This document shows positions 40,199-47,244 of a stretch of DNA of 48,068 bases, piece after piece. Origin of the DNA: Actinomycetes bacterium (GTDB lineage: Bacteria > Actinomycetota > Actinomycetes > Mycobacteriales > Mycobacteriaceae); assembly GCA_023460175.1 (NCBI GenBank), contig JAEWRC010000023.1:1-48068 (forward strand). Direction: 5' to 3'. A model generated the notes under the pieces. The model did no database searches. It saw only the letters and a program-made list of their open reading frames with translations, and was not told where the DNA came from. Numbering within the stretch: the stretch's first letter is position 1; the number at the start of each line of letters is the position of its first letter. The position numbers and the translations under genes were made by a program.

Positions 40199-41383
40199 GT
40201 GGATCTCTACTACGACCCGTGGGACGTCGAAATCGACCTCGATCCGTACCCGACGTATCGTCGGCTGCGCGACGAGCAACCGCTCTACTACAACGAGCGC
40301 CACGACTTCTGGGGCATCAGCCGTTACGCCGATGTCGATGCGGCGCTGCGTGATCCGCAGCGGCTGAGCTCCGCCAAGGGCGACATCCTGGAGGTCGTCA
40401 AGGCCGACCCGGTGATGCCACCCGGGGTGTTCATCAACGAGGATCCCCCGCTGCACACCATCCACCGCGCACTGGTGGGACGGATGTTCATGCCCAAGAA
40501 GATGCGCGCCCTGGAGGACAAGGTCCGCGCCTTCTGCGTCTCCTGCCTGGAGCCCTTCGTGGGCGCGGACGAATTCGACTTCGTGCGCGACCTCGGCGCC
40601 GAGCTGCCGATGCGGACCATCGGGATGCTGGTCGGCATCCCCGACGCCGACCAGCCGTCCGTCCGCGCCCAAGCGCATGCGGTACTGCGCAACAAACCCG
40701 GCGAACCGCTGCCCGTCAAGAAGGACCACTACTTCGACGGCGACATGTTCACCGACTATGTCGCGTGGCGGAAGAAGAATCCGTCCGATGACCTGATCAC
40801 CGAGCTGCTGAACGTGGAATTCACCGACGAGACCGGCACTCTGCGCAGGCTGCGCACCGAGGAACTGCTCATCTTCCTCGCGGTCATCGCCGGCGCCGGC
40901 GTGGAGACCACCGGCCGGTTGTTCGGCTGGATGGGCAAGGTGCTGGCCGAGCACCCCGATCAGCGCCGGGAGCTCGTCGACGACCCGTCCCGGGTTCCGG
41001 GCGCCATCGAAGAGCTGCTGCGTTATGAGCCGCCCGGCCCGCACGTCGCCCGGTACGTCGCCACCGACGATGTGCGCTTCCAGGACCAGACCGTGCCCGC
41101 GGGCAGCGCGCTGCTGATCATGCTGGCCTCGGCCAATCGCGATGAGCGGCACTTCACCGACCCCGACACGTTCGACATCCACCGTAGGCCGGGCGCGCAC
41201 CTGACCTTCGGCCGCGGCGCGCACTTCTGCCTGGGCGCGCCGCTGGCTCGGCTGGAGGGCCGGGTGGCGCTCGAGGAGGTGCTCAAGCGCTTCCCGAAGT
41301 GGGAAGTGGACATGAGCCGGGCCACCCGCTCGCGCACCTCGACGGTGCGTGGCTGGGACAGCATGCCGGCCGTCGTCGGCTGA
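40199..41383 (+). CDS. cytochrome P450
   Basis: 394 residues, close paralogue of the P450 at 31050. The heme-Cys motif is FGRGAHFCLG (Cys344), the I-helix is IAGAGVETTGR and ExxR is EELLR. Shared segments include GDILEVVKAD, GVFINEDPPLHTIHR and the C-terminal STVRGWDSMPA. The GTG start has AAGGAG 5 bases upstream. It is transcribed alone and ends 6 bases from the converging GMC oxidoreductase. Having two near-copies under the same operator suggests two positions or two related substrates being oxidised. Confidence 0.95.
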   Translation: MDLYYDPWDVEIDLDPYPTYRRLRDEQPLYYNERHDFWGISRYADVDAALRDPQRLSSAKGDILEVVKADPVMPPGVFINEDPPLHTIHRALVGRMFMPKKMRALEDKVRAFCVSCLEPFVGADEFDFVRDLGAELPMRTIGMLVGIPDADQPSVRAQAHAVLRNKPGEPLPVKKDHYFDGDMFTDYVAWRKKNPSDDLITELLNVEFTDETGTLRRLRTEELLIFLAVIAGAGVETTGRLFGWMGKVLAEHPDQRRELVDDPSRVPGAIEELLRYEPPGPHVARYVATDDVRFQDQTVPAGSALLIMLASANRDERHFTDPDTFDIHRRPGAHLTFGRGAHFCLGAPLARLEGRVALEEVLKRFPKWEVDMSRATRSRTSTVRGWDSMPAVVG

Positions 41384-41389
41384 GGGCGG

Positions 41390-42988
41390 CTAGCGGTCGG
41401 CGAGGATGAATTCCGCTGCGCGCCAGGCCATCGCCATCATCGGGCCGTTCAGGTTGCCGGACACCATGGTCGGCATGACCGAGCAATCCACCACGCGTAG
41501 CCCCTCGATGCCACGCACCCGCAGTCGACTGTCCACGACAGCCTCATCGTCGGGACCCATGGCCAACGTCCCCGTCGCGTGATACCCGCAGTAGCCGCCC
41601 TCCAGTGCCGCGTCGACCAACTCCTCGTCGCTGCGGATCTCGGGCCCCGGGTAGGTCTCGTGGCTGATCCGCTCGGCGATCGGGGACTGCTCGAAGATGC
41701 TGCGCATCTTGCGCATCAGATTCGCGGTGGCCTCGCGATCGTCGTCGGTACCCAGGTAGTTCGGGTCGATCCGCACGGGCACAGCGGGGTCGGCGGAGGT
41801 GATCTCGAGCGAGCCCATCGAGGTGGGCCGCAGCACCATGCCCAGGCAGGAGGCCCCGGCTTGGCGTTCGATCGCGACCGGGTCGCCGGTGTTATAGGTC
41901 GGTATCGTCCAGGGCCCCATCATCACCTGGGCGTCGGGACGGTCCGCCGCCGGATCGGTCTTCATGAACGCCACGATGTCGAACGCCGGCGCGGCCAACG
42001 GGCCCTTGCGCGTCGCGAGATACCGGGCCCCGGTGAGCGCCTGCGCAACGCTTCCGGAGATCTGCTTGTTGTAGCCGAGATCCTCGTTGAGCCGGAACCG
42101 CAATGCCGCACAACGGTGTTCACGTAGGTTGCGGCCCACGTTGGCGCGCTCGAGGTACAGCCCGACACCGGCGGCGGCCAGTACCTCCCGCGGCCCCACG
42201 CCGGACAACTGCAGCAGCTTCGGACTGTTGAGGCTGCCGAGCGCCAGGATCACCTCCCCGGCGGTCCGCACCTCCGAGGCCTTCCCCTTGTGCATAACCT
42301 GGACGCCGACCGCCCGGCCGTTGTCGAACAGCACTCGCTGCGCGATGGTCCGGGTGGCCACGGTGAGGTTGGGTCGGCGGCGGGCCGGCTTGAGAAACGC
42401 GGTCGCGGCGCTGACCCGCCGGCCGTCCTTGATGTTCGAGGTGGTGAAGCCGATCCGCTCGTCGTCGGATTCGTTGAGGTCCTGCACGCGGGTCAGGCCG
42501 ATCGCGGCCCCAGCGGCGACCAACTCCTCGCAGAGCGGGTCGGGGTCGCGTGGGACCGAGATGTGCAGCGGCCCACCGCCACCGCGGTCAGCCGACGGAC
42601 CGAACTGGCTGTCCTCGAACCCCTTGAAGATGGGCAGCATCTCATCCCAGCCCCAGCCCTTGTTCCCGAGGCGTTCCAGACCGTCATAGTCGGCCCGGTT
42701 GCCCCGGTTGTAGACCATCCCGTTGATGGAACTGGAGCCGCCGAGCACCTTGCCCCGCAGCCATTGCTCGACATGCGCGTCGGGACCGAACGGCTGAGTT
42801 TCGTAGTGCCACATGTATTTTTGGTTCTCGAACAGCATGCCCGCACCCTTGGGGATGGTGAAGAACGGGTTGCGGTCCACCCCGCCGGCCTCGATCAGCA
42901 GCACCTGCACATCCGGGTCGGCGGTCAGCCGATTGGCCAGGACACAGCCGGCGGAACCGGCGCCGACGATGATGTAGTCGAAGCTCAT
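41390..42988 (-). CDS. GMC family FAD-dependent oxidoreductase
   Basis: 532 residues. The N-terminal dinucleotide motif is IIVGAGSAGCVLANRL, with a second signature GGSSSINGMVYNRG and the active-site region YHATGTLAMG with its His; the terminal GNLNGPMMAMAWRAAEFIL completes the FAD site. Relatives oxidise alcohols (choline, glucose, polyethylene glycol, fluorenol-type) to aldehydes or ketones. There is no ribosome site: the start ATG directly abuts a family B operator, so the message is probably leaderless. Converges with the P450 at 40199. Confidence 0.94.
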   Translation of the reverse strand: MSFDYIIVGAGSAGCVLANRLTADPDVQVLLIEAGGVDRNPFFTIPKGAGMLFENQKYMWHYETQPFGPDAHVEQWLRGKVLGGSSSINGMVYNRGNRADYDGLERLGNKGWGWDEMLPIFKGFEDSQFGPSADRGGGGPLHISVPRDPDPLCEELVAAGAAIGLTRVQDLNESDDERIGFTTSNIKDGRRVSAATAFLKPARRRPNLTVATRTIAQRVLFDNGRAVGVQVMHKGKASEVRTAGEVILALGSLNSPKLLQLSGVGPREVLAAAGVGLYLERANVGRNLREHRCAALRFRLNEDLGYNKQISGSVAQALTGARYLATRKGPLAAPAFDIVAFMKTDPAADRPDAQVMMGPWTIPTYNTGDPVAIERQAGASCLGMVLRPTSMGSLEITSADPAVPVRIDPNYLGTDDDREATANLMRKMRSIFEQSPIAERISHETYPGPEIRSDEELVDAALEGGYCGYHATGTLAMGPDDEAVVDSRLRVRGIEGLRVVDCSVMPTMVSGNLNGPMMAMAWRAAEFILADR

Positions 42989-43006
42989 GCTGTACGAGTG
43001 TACGGC
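42989..43006. promoter_or_regulatory. family B operator, copy 6, touching the GMC start codon
   Basis: GCTGTAC-GAGT-GTACGGC ends at the base before the GMC ATG (minus strand). On that strand it contains TACACT 8 bases before the ATG, a likely -10. Repressor binding here would block RNA polymerase directly. Confidence 0.75.
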
Positions 43007-43026
43007 AGTGGTGCGCCAAAAACAGC

Positions 43027-43084
43027 GCGAGCGGCCACCGAGGTACGAATCCGCGAAGAATTCTGTACCTGGGTGACCGCTCGC
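43027..43084. terminator. long two-part hairpin, repeat-like copy 2
   Basis: GCGAGCGG-C-CACC pairs with GGTG-A-CCGCTCGC, and inside it GGTAC with GTACC and GAAT with ATTC. It sits after the acyl-CoA dehydrogenase ending at 43098 and before the GMC promoter, so it terminates the 45293-43098 operon. Outer sequence GCGCGAGCGGCCAC and the following GAGGTACG match the hairpin at 27920. Confidence 0.75.
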
Positions 43085-43097
43085 GGCCGATTCGGAA

Positions 43098-44273
43098 CTA
43101 TGCCCGGGGCAGACCCAGCACCCGCTGGGCGATGATGCTGCGCTGGATCTCCGAGGTCCCGCCGGCGATGGTGCCGCCGAAGCTGCGGGCGTAACGCTCG
43201 AACCAACTCGTCGTCGGCGCGTCCTCGCCGAACGGGGCGAACGGTGCCGTCGACATCGGGTGGCTCAACCCGTCGGAACCCGCGGCCTCCAACGCATTCC
43301 CCACCGCGTCCTGGAACGCCTCGGAGCCGAACAGCTTGAGCACCGACAGGGCCGCCACGTCCTGCTCGCCGCGGGCCTCGCGCGCCACCGCGACCGACCC
43401 CAACAGCCGCAGCGCCTGGGCGTCCATATAGAGCGTGGCGTACTTGTCCCGCTCCACCGGCGTCTTCGGGCGGAAGTCGGTGATGAGCTGCTCGAGCCAG
43501 TCGGCGTAGCTGAGCCACAGCAGCGTGCGCTCGTGCCCGAGCGAGCCGTTGGCTACCTTCCAGCCCTCGTTGAGCGGCCCGATCAGGTTCTCCGCGGGCA
43601 CCCGCGCGTCGGTGAAGAACACCTCGTTGAAGTCGAGATCCTCACGGCCGCAGATCGATGCGAACGGCTGGCAGGTCACCCCCGGGGTGTCGGTGGGGAC
43701 CACCAGCACGCTGATGCCCTTGTGCTTGGGCGCGTCGGGATCGGTGCGCACGAACGTCAGGACCACGTCGGCGTCGTGCGCCCCGGAGGTCCAGACCTTC
43801 TGGCCGTTGACCACGAAGCCGTCGCCGTCGCGCACCGCGGTGGTGCGCAGCGAGGCCAGATCGGAGCCCGCGTTGGGCTCGCTCATGCCCAGGGCGGCGG
43901 TGATCTCCGCGCGCAGGATGGGCACCGCCCACTTCTGCTTCTGCTCGTCGCTGCCGAAGGACAGTAGCGAGGCCGCGATGATGCCGACGCCCTGTGGGTT
44001 GTAGCTCTGGTAGATCCGCCGGCGCGACAACTCGTCGCGGTACACGTACTGCTGCAGGATGTTGGCGTTGCGGCCGCCGAACTCCGGCGGGCTGCCGGGC
44101 AGCAACCAGCCGTTGTCGAACATCACCCGCTGCCACTGCCGCGCCCACTCGGGAACGTCGGCCGTCGAGGTCGAGCGCTCGTTGGTGGTCGCCGGATCCG
44201 GCAGGTGCTCGTCGAGGAAGGCGATGAACTCGGAGCGGAACTTCTCGACGTCGTCGTCGAAGGTCAGTTGCAC
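43098..44273 (-). CDS. acyl-CoA dehydrogenase, long subunit of a pair
   Basis: 391 residues, close paralogue of the protein at 26-1195 (MQLTFDDDVEKFRSEFIAFLDEHLP here). MSEPNAGSDLASLRTT, GQKVWTSGAHDAD, EVFFTDARVP and the end AGGTSEIQRSIIAQ. The C-terminal catalytic Glu position is Gly, as in its paralogue. It starts 3 bases after the shorter acyl-CoA dehydrogenase at 44277, so a heteromeric enzyme is likely. The 14-base tandem duplication seen at the other copy's stop is absent here. Confidence 0.93.
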   Translation of the reverse strand: MQLTFDDDVEKFRSEFIAFLDEHLPDPATTNERSTSTADVPEWARQWQRVMFDNGWLLPGSPPEFGGRNANILQQYVYRDELSRRRIYQSYNPQGVGIIAASLLSFGSDEQKQKWAVPILRAEITAALGMSEPNAGSDLASLRTTAVRDGDGFVVNGQKVWTSGAHDADVVLTFVRTDPDAPKHKGISVLVVPTDTPGVTCQPFASICGREDLDFNEVFFTDARVPAENLIGPLNEGWKVANGSLGHERTLLWLSYADWLEQLITDFRPKTPVERDKYATLYMDAQALRLLGSVAVAREARGEQDVAALSVLKLFGSEAFQDAVGNALEAAGSDGLSHPMSTAPFAPFGEDAPTTSWFERYARSFGGTIAGGTSEIQRSIIAQRVLGLPRA

Positions 44274-44276
44274 GGC

Positions 44277-45293
44277 TCAGACCTCCGCGAGGGCCATGTC
44301 GGCCACCACGGCGCGGTGCTCGGCGGCGCCACCGAGCAGCAGCTCGCCCGCCTTGGCGCGCTTGAGCGCGAACTGCACGTCGTTCTCCCAGGTGAAGCCC
44401 ATGGCACCGAACAGCTGGATGCCATGCTTGAACACCAGGGACTGGCACTCGCCGGCCGAGGCCTTGGCCATGGCCGCGGCCAGCCGTCGGCGCGGGTCGT
44501 CGGCGGCGATGGTCAGCGCCGCGAAGTAGGACAGCGCGCGGGCCCGTTCGATGGCGACGTGCATATCGGCGGCCTTGTGCTGGACGGCCTGGAACGAGCC
44601 GATCAGGACGCCGAACTGCTGGCGGGAACCGACGTGCTCAAGCACCATGTCCAGCACCCGCTGGCAGGCGCCCACCATGGTCAGCGCCAGGCCGGTCAGC
44701 GCGACATCCTTCGCGCGCGCGGCGTGGTCGCTGTGGGCGGTCATGACGCGGTCGCCGGTGGCCACCAGCACCCGGTCGAAGGTCACCTCCGCGACGTGCA
44801 GCACCGGGTCGAAGACCGGGACGCGACGAGCCGAATACTTCTCGGGCGCAACGACGAAAACCCCGGCGGGGGTCGAGACCGCGATCCGTTCGGCGCGGTC
44901 ACCGTCGAGCACGTGCCGCGCGGTGCCGTCCAGCACCCAACCGTCGGCGACGCGCGCCGCGGTCACCCCGTCATAGATCGCCGCACCGGACAGCTTGGGG
45001 TCGGCGGCCCCCGGCGCCAGCGGGTTGAACTGGGTCAGGGTGGCCAGGTACGGCGTCGGGTCGGTGGCCCGCCCCAACTCCTCGACCAGCAGACCCAGTT
45101 CCACCGTCTCCTCGGCGTCGGTCAACTCGGTCCAACCGTTGGCCACGTAGGACTTCCACAGCGGAGCCGAGGCGTCCTGCTCGTCGTCCCCCTCGGCAAT
45201 GGCACGTACCAGCGACGCGGGGCACTCCTTGGCCAGCGCGTCGCGCGCGGTGTCGCGCCACAACCGCTGGTCGGAATTCAGCTCCAGCAGCAT
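44277..45293 (-). CDS. acyl-CoA dehydrogenase, shorter subunit of a pair
   Basis: 338 residues. The N-terminal part is atypical (LELNSDQRLWRDTARDALAKE), the middle domain is weakly conserved and lacks the S-E-P-G-x-G-S-D motif, and the C-terminal domain has GSRQQFGVLIGSFQAVQHKAAD and QLFGAMGFTWENDVQFALKRA. The length and the lost flavin motif match FadE28-type partner subunits. ATG 45293 has AGGAAGG upstream. First gene of a two-gene operon divergent from a TetR across the family A operator. Confidence 0.9.
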   Translation of the reverse strand: MLLELNSDQRLWRDTARDALAKECPASLVRAIAEGDDEQDASAPLWKSYVANGWTELTDAEETVELGLLVEELGRATDPTPYLATLTQFNPLAPGAADPKLSGAAIYDGVTAARVADGWVLDGTARHVLDGDRAERIAVSTPAGVFVVAPEKYSARRVPVFDPVLHVAEVTFDRVLVATGDRVMTAHSDHAARAKDVALTGLALTMVGACQRVLDMVLEHVGSRQQFGVLIGSFQAVQHKAADMHVAIERARALSYFAALTIAADDPRRRLAAAMAKASAGECQSLVFKHGIQLFGAMGFTWENDVQFALKRAKAGELLLGGAAEHRAVVADMALAEV

Positions 45294-45324
45294 GGGCCCG
45301 CCCTTCCTCGTCAAAGTTTGATGT

Positions 45325-45340
45325 CGCGAACAGTTTCGCG
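45325..45340. promoter_or_regulatory. 16-bp inverted repeat CGCGAA-CAGT-TTCGCG
   Basis: Perfect 6-base arms, 4 bases away from the family A operator at 45345 and upstream of the acyl-CoA dehydrogenase pair. It could be a second regulator site in this divergent promoter. Confidence 0.45.
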
Positions 45341-45344
45341 TTGG

Positions 45345-45359
45345 GAGAATAGCATTCTC
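45345..45359. promoter_or_regulatory. family A operator, copy 3 (GAGAATAGCATTCTC)
   Basis: Perfect inverted repeat GAGAAT-AGC-ATTCTC between the acyl-CoA dehydrogenase pair (minus) and the TetR gene (plus). The centre reads TAGCAT on the plus strand; TATTCT on the minus strand is also -10-like, so one site could control both directions. Confidence 0.78.
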
Positions 45360-45471
45360 CGCATCGGCGAGTAAGAATCTCATAAACCGGGCTCGCGACG
45401 TCCCATCACGGGTAGTTCGTCCGGTACAGTTCTTGCATGCACTTTCCACAGGGCCGCAGGTCGGTAGCCCG

Positions 45472-46125
45472 ATGAGCAGCCCCAGCGAAGAGCCCGCGTG
45501 GAAGCAACGTGCGGTCGAGCGGTCCATCAAGACCGCCAAGTTGCGCGCCGCCCAGCGCGTGCAACGCTTCCTCGACGCCGCCCAGGCGATCATCACCGAG
45601 AAGGGCAGCACCGACTTCACCGTCCAAGAAGTCGTCGACCGGTCCCGGCAGTCGCTGCGCAGTTTCTATCTCCAGTTCGACGGCAAGCATGAGCTGCTGC
45701 TCGCGCTCTTCGAGGATGCGCTGAGCCGCGCAGCCGACCAGATCCGCGCCGCCACCTCCGGCCAGGCCGACCCGTTGGACCAGCTCAAGGTGGCAATCGA
45801 GCTGCTGTTCGAGCTGTCGCGGCCGGACCCGTCGGCCAAGCGTCCGCTGTTCACCGACTTCGCGCCGCAGTTGCTGATCTCGCATCCCAACGAGGTCCGG
45901 GTGGCGCACGCCCCGCTGATTTCGTTGTTCACCGAACTGATGGAAGCCGCCGAGGCGGCCGGCCGACTGCGCGCAGGAGTCAATGCCCGACGCATGGCCG
46001 CGATGACGATGCAGACGGTGATGTTCACCGCGCAATCCAGCGCGCCGGCCGACGACGACACCGCCAACCCCATCGTCGCCGAGGAAGTCTGGGCGTTCTG
46101 CGCCCACGGATTCGCCGCCGAATAG
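45472..46125 (+). CDS. TetR family regulator, likely controller of the family A regulon
   Basis: 217 residues. A basic N terminus (KQRAVERSIKTAKLRAAQRVQR) precedes the helix-turn-helix (FTVQEVVDRSRQSLRSFYLQF), followed by a helical effector domain. ATG 45472 was chosen; a TTG 13 codons upstream is possible, and the ribosome site is weak in either case. It sits beside a perfect family A palindrome, making it the best candidate for binding all four copies. Its effector might be an acyl-CoA made by the pathway; nothing in the sequence shows it. Converges with the MeaB-like gene. Confidence 0.9.
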   Translation: MSSPSEEPAWKQRAVERSIKTAKLRAAQRVQRFLDAAQAIITEKGSTDFTVQEVVDRSRQSLRSFYLQFDGKHELLLALFEDALSRAADQIRAATSGQADPLDQLKVAIELLFELSRPDPSAKRPLFTDFAPQLLISHPNEVRVAHAPLISLFTELMEAAEAAGRLRAGVNARRMAAMTMQTVMFTAQSSAPADDDTANPIVAEEVWAFCAHGFAAE

Positions 46126-46243
46126 CGGCAGAACCGCGTTCTCTGTGGTCTAGAACCACGCTTGCAGCGAGTGTGCCCCACGTCTCGAAAACGGTCGGTC
46201 GCCGACGGCAGTCAGCGACACGCCCGACGGGACCCCGCGATTT

Positions 46244-47149
46244 TCACCGACGCCCCTCGGTGAGCCCTGCCAGCACATCGGCGGCCGAATACGCGTCGGT
46301 GCTGCCATCGGCGACCGCGGCCGCCAGCTGCGCGAGGTCGGGGTGGCGCTGCAACCGGGTCTGCGCCAGCGACAGGATCTGCGCGCGCGCCCGAGCCGTC
46401 CGCCGCTCCGGGGTGTCCGCCCGGTGGTGCGCCTCGATGGCCTCCACCACGTCCGGCAGCCCCTCCCCTTGCGCCGCAACGAGTTTGAGGATCGGCGCGG
46501 AGGTCTCGGCGTGCAGATCGCGGACGGTCTGATCGGCGCCGTCGCGGTCGGCCTTGTTCACCACCACCAGATCGGCAACCTCCAACAGCCCGGCCTTGGC
46601 GGCCTGGATGGCGTCGCCGGCGCCCGGGTTGAGGATGACCACCGTCGGGTCGGCGACCGCCGAGATTTCGACCTCGGACTGCCCCACGCCCACGCTCTCC
46701 AAGAAGATCAGGCCGTAATCGAGGGCGGCGAGCAGCCGGATCGCGGCCGGCACCACCGCGGCCAACCCGCCGAGGTGCCCGCGGCTGGCCACCGAACGGA
46801 TCAGCACCTGCGGGTCGTTGATGTGGGCGACCATGCGGATCCGGTCGCCCAGCAGCGCCCCGCCGCTGTAGGGCGAGGACGGGTCGACGGCCAGCACCGC
46901 CACCCGCACGCCGCGCTCGCGGTACGCCCCGACCAGCGCGCCGACCGTCGTCGACTTCCCGGCCCCGGGCGGGCCCGTGATCCCGACGACGCGCACCGGC
47001 GACGACTCGAACTGGTCGAGCACAGCCAGCGTCTCGGCCCGGCGCGGGCCCTCGACCAGGCTCAGCAGCCGCCCCGCCGCACGGATGGAGCCCGCTTTGG
47101 CCGACTTGATCAACTCGGCGGTGTCGGGGAGTTCTCGGGTCACAACCAT
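46244..47149 (-). CDS. MeaB/ArgK-type GTPase (acyl-CoA mutase chaperone)
   Basis: 301 residues. P-loop GPPGAGKSTT, switch region DPSSPYSGGALLGDRIRM, the family signature ESVGVGQSEVEIS and the guanine motif VNKAD. MeaB proteins load and protect the B12 cofactor of methylmalonyl-CoA or related acyl-CoA mutases. It is a little shorter than the usual 320 to 330. No mutase gene is in the window. ATG 47149 has AAGGAC about 10 bases upstream. It shares a divergent promoter and a family A operator with the HSD10-like SDR, implying a B12-dependent carbon-skeleton rearrangement somewhere in this pathway. Confidence 0.9.
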   Translation of the reverse strand: MVVTRELPDTAELIKSAKAGSIRAAGRLLSLVEGPRRAETLAVLDQFESSPVRVVGITGPPGAGKSTTVGALVGAYRERGVRVAVLAVDPSSPYSGGALLGDRIRMVAHINDPQVLIRSVASRGHLGGLAAVVPAAIRLLAALDYGLIFLESVGVGQSEVEISAVADPTVVILNPGAGDAIQAAKAGLLEVADLVVVNKADRDGADQTVRDLHAETSAPILKLVAAQGEGLPDVVEAIEAHHRADTPERRTARARAQILSLAQTRLQRHPDLAQLAAAVADGSTDAYSAADVLAGLTEGRR

Positions 47150-47191
47150 GGATTATCTGTCCTTGCGCTGGAGGGTCACCCTCGATCCTAG

Positions 47192-47206
47192 GAGAATAGT
47201 ATTCTC
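47192..47206. promoter_or_regulatory. family A operator, copy 4 (GAGAATAGTATTCTC)
   Basis: Perfect inverted repeat GAGAAT-AGT-ATTCTC between the MeaB-like GTPase (minus) and the SDR (plus). The centre TAGTAT is -10-like for the plus strand, about 40 bases before the SDR start. Confidence 0.78.
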
Positions 47207-47244
47207 ATCATTCGAGAGGCCGAATTGCAGGAAAGGAACACAGT

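Noticed and set aside
46126..46243. Possible small gene or RNA between the TetR and the MeaB-like gene
   Set aside because: The 118 bases contain no convincing frame, hairpin or promoter.
1250..47206. Family A or B sites as KstR or KstR2 operators of the cholesterol regulon
   Set aside because: The sequences do not match the known KstR (AAC..GTT core) or KstR2 (CAAG..CTTG core) patterns.
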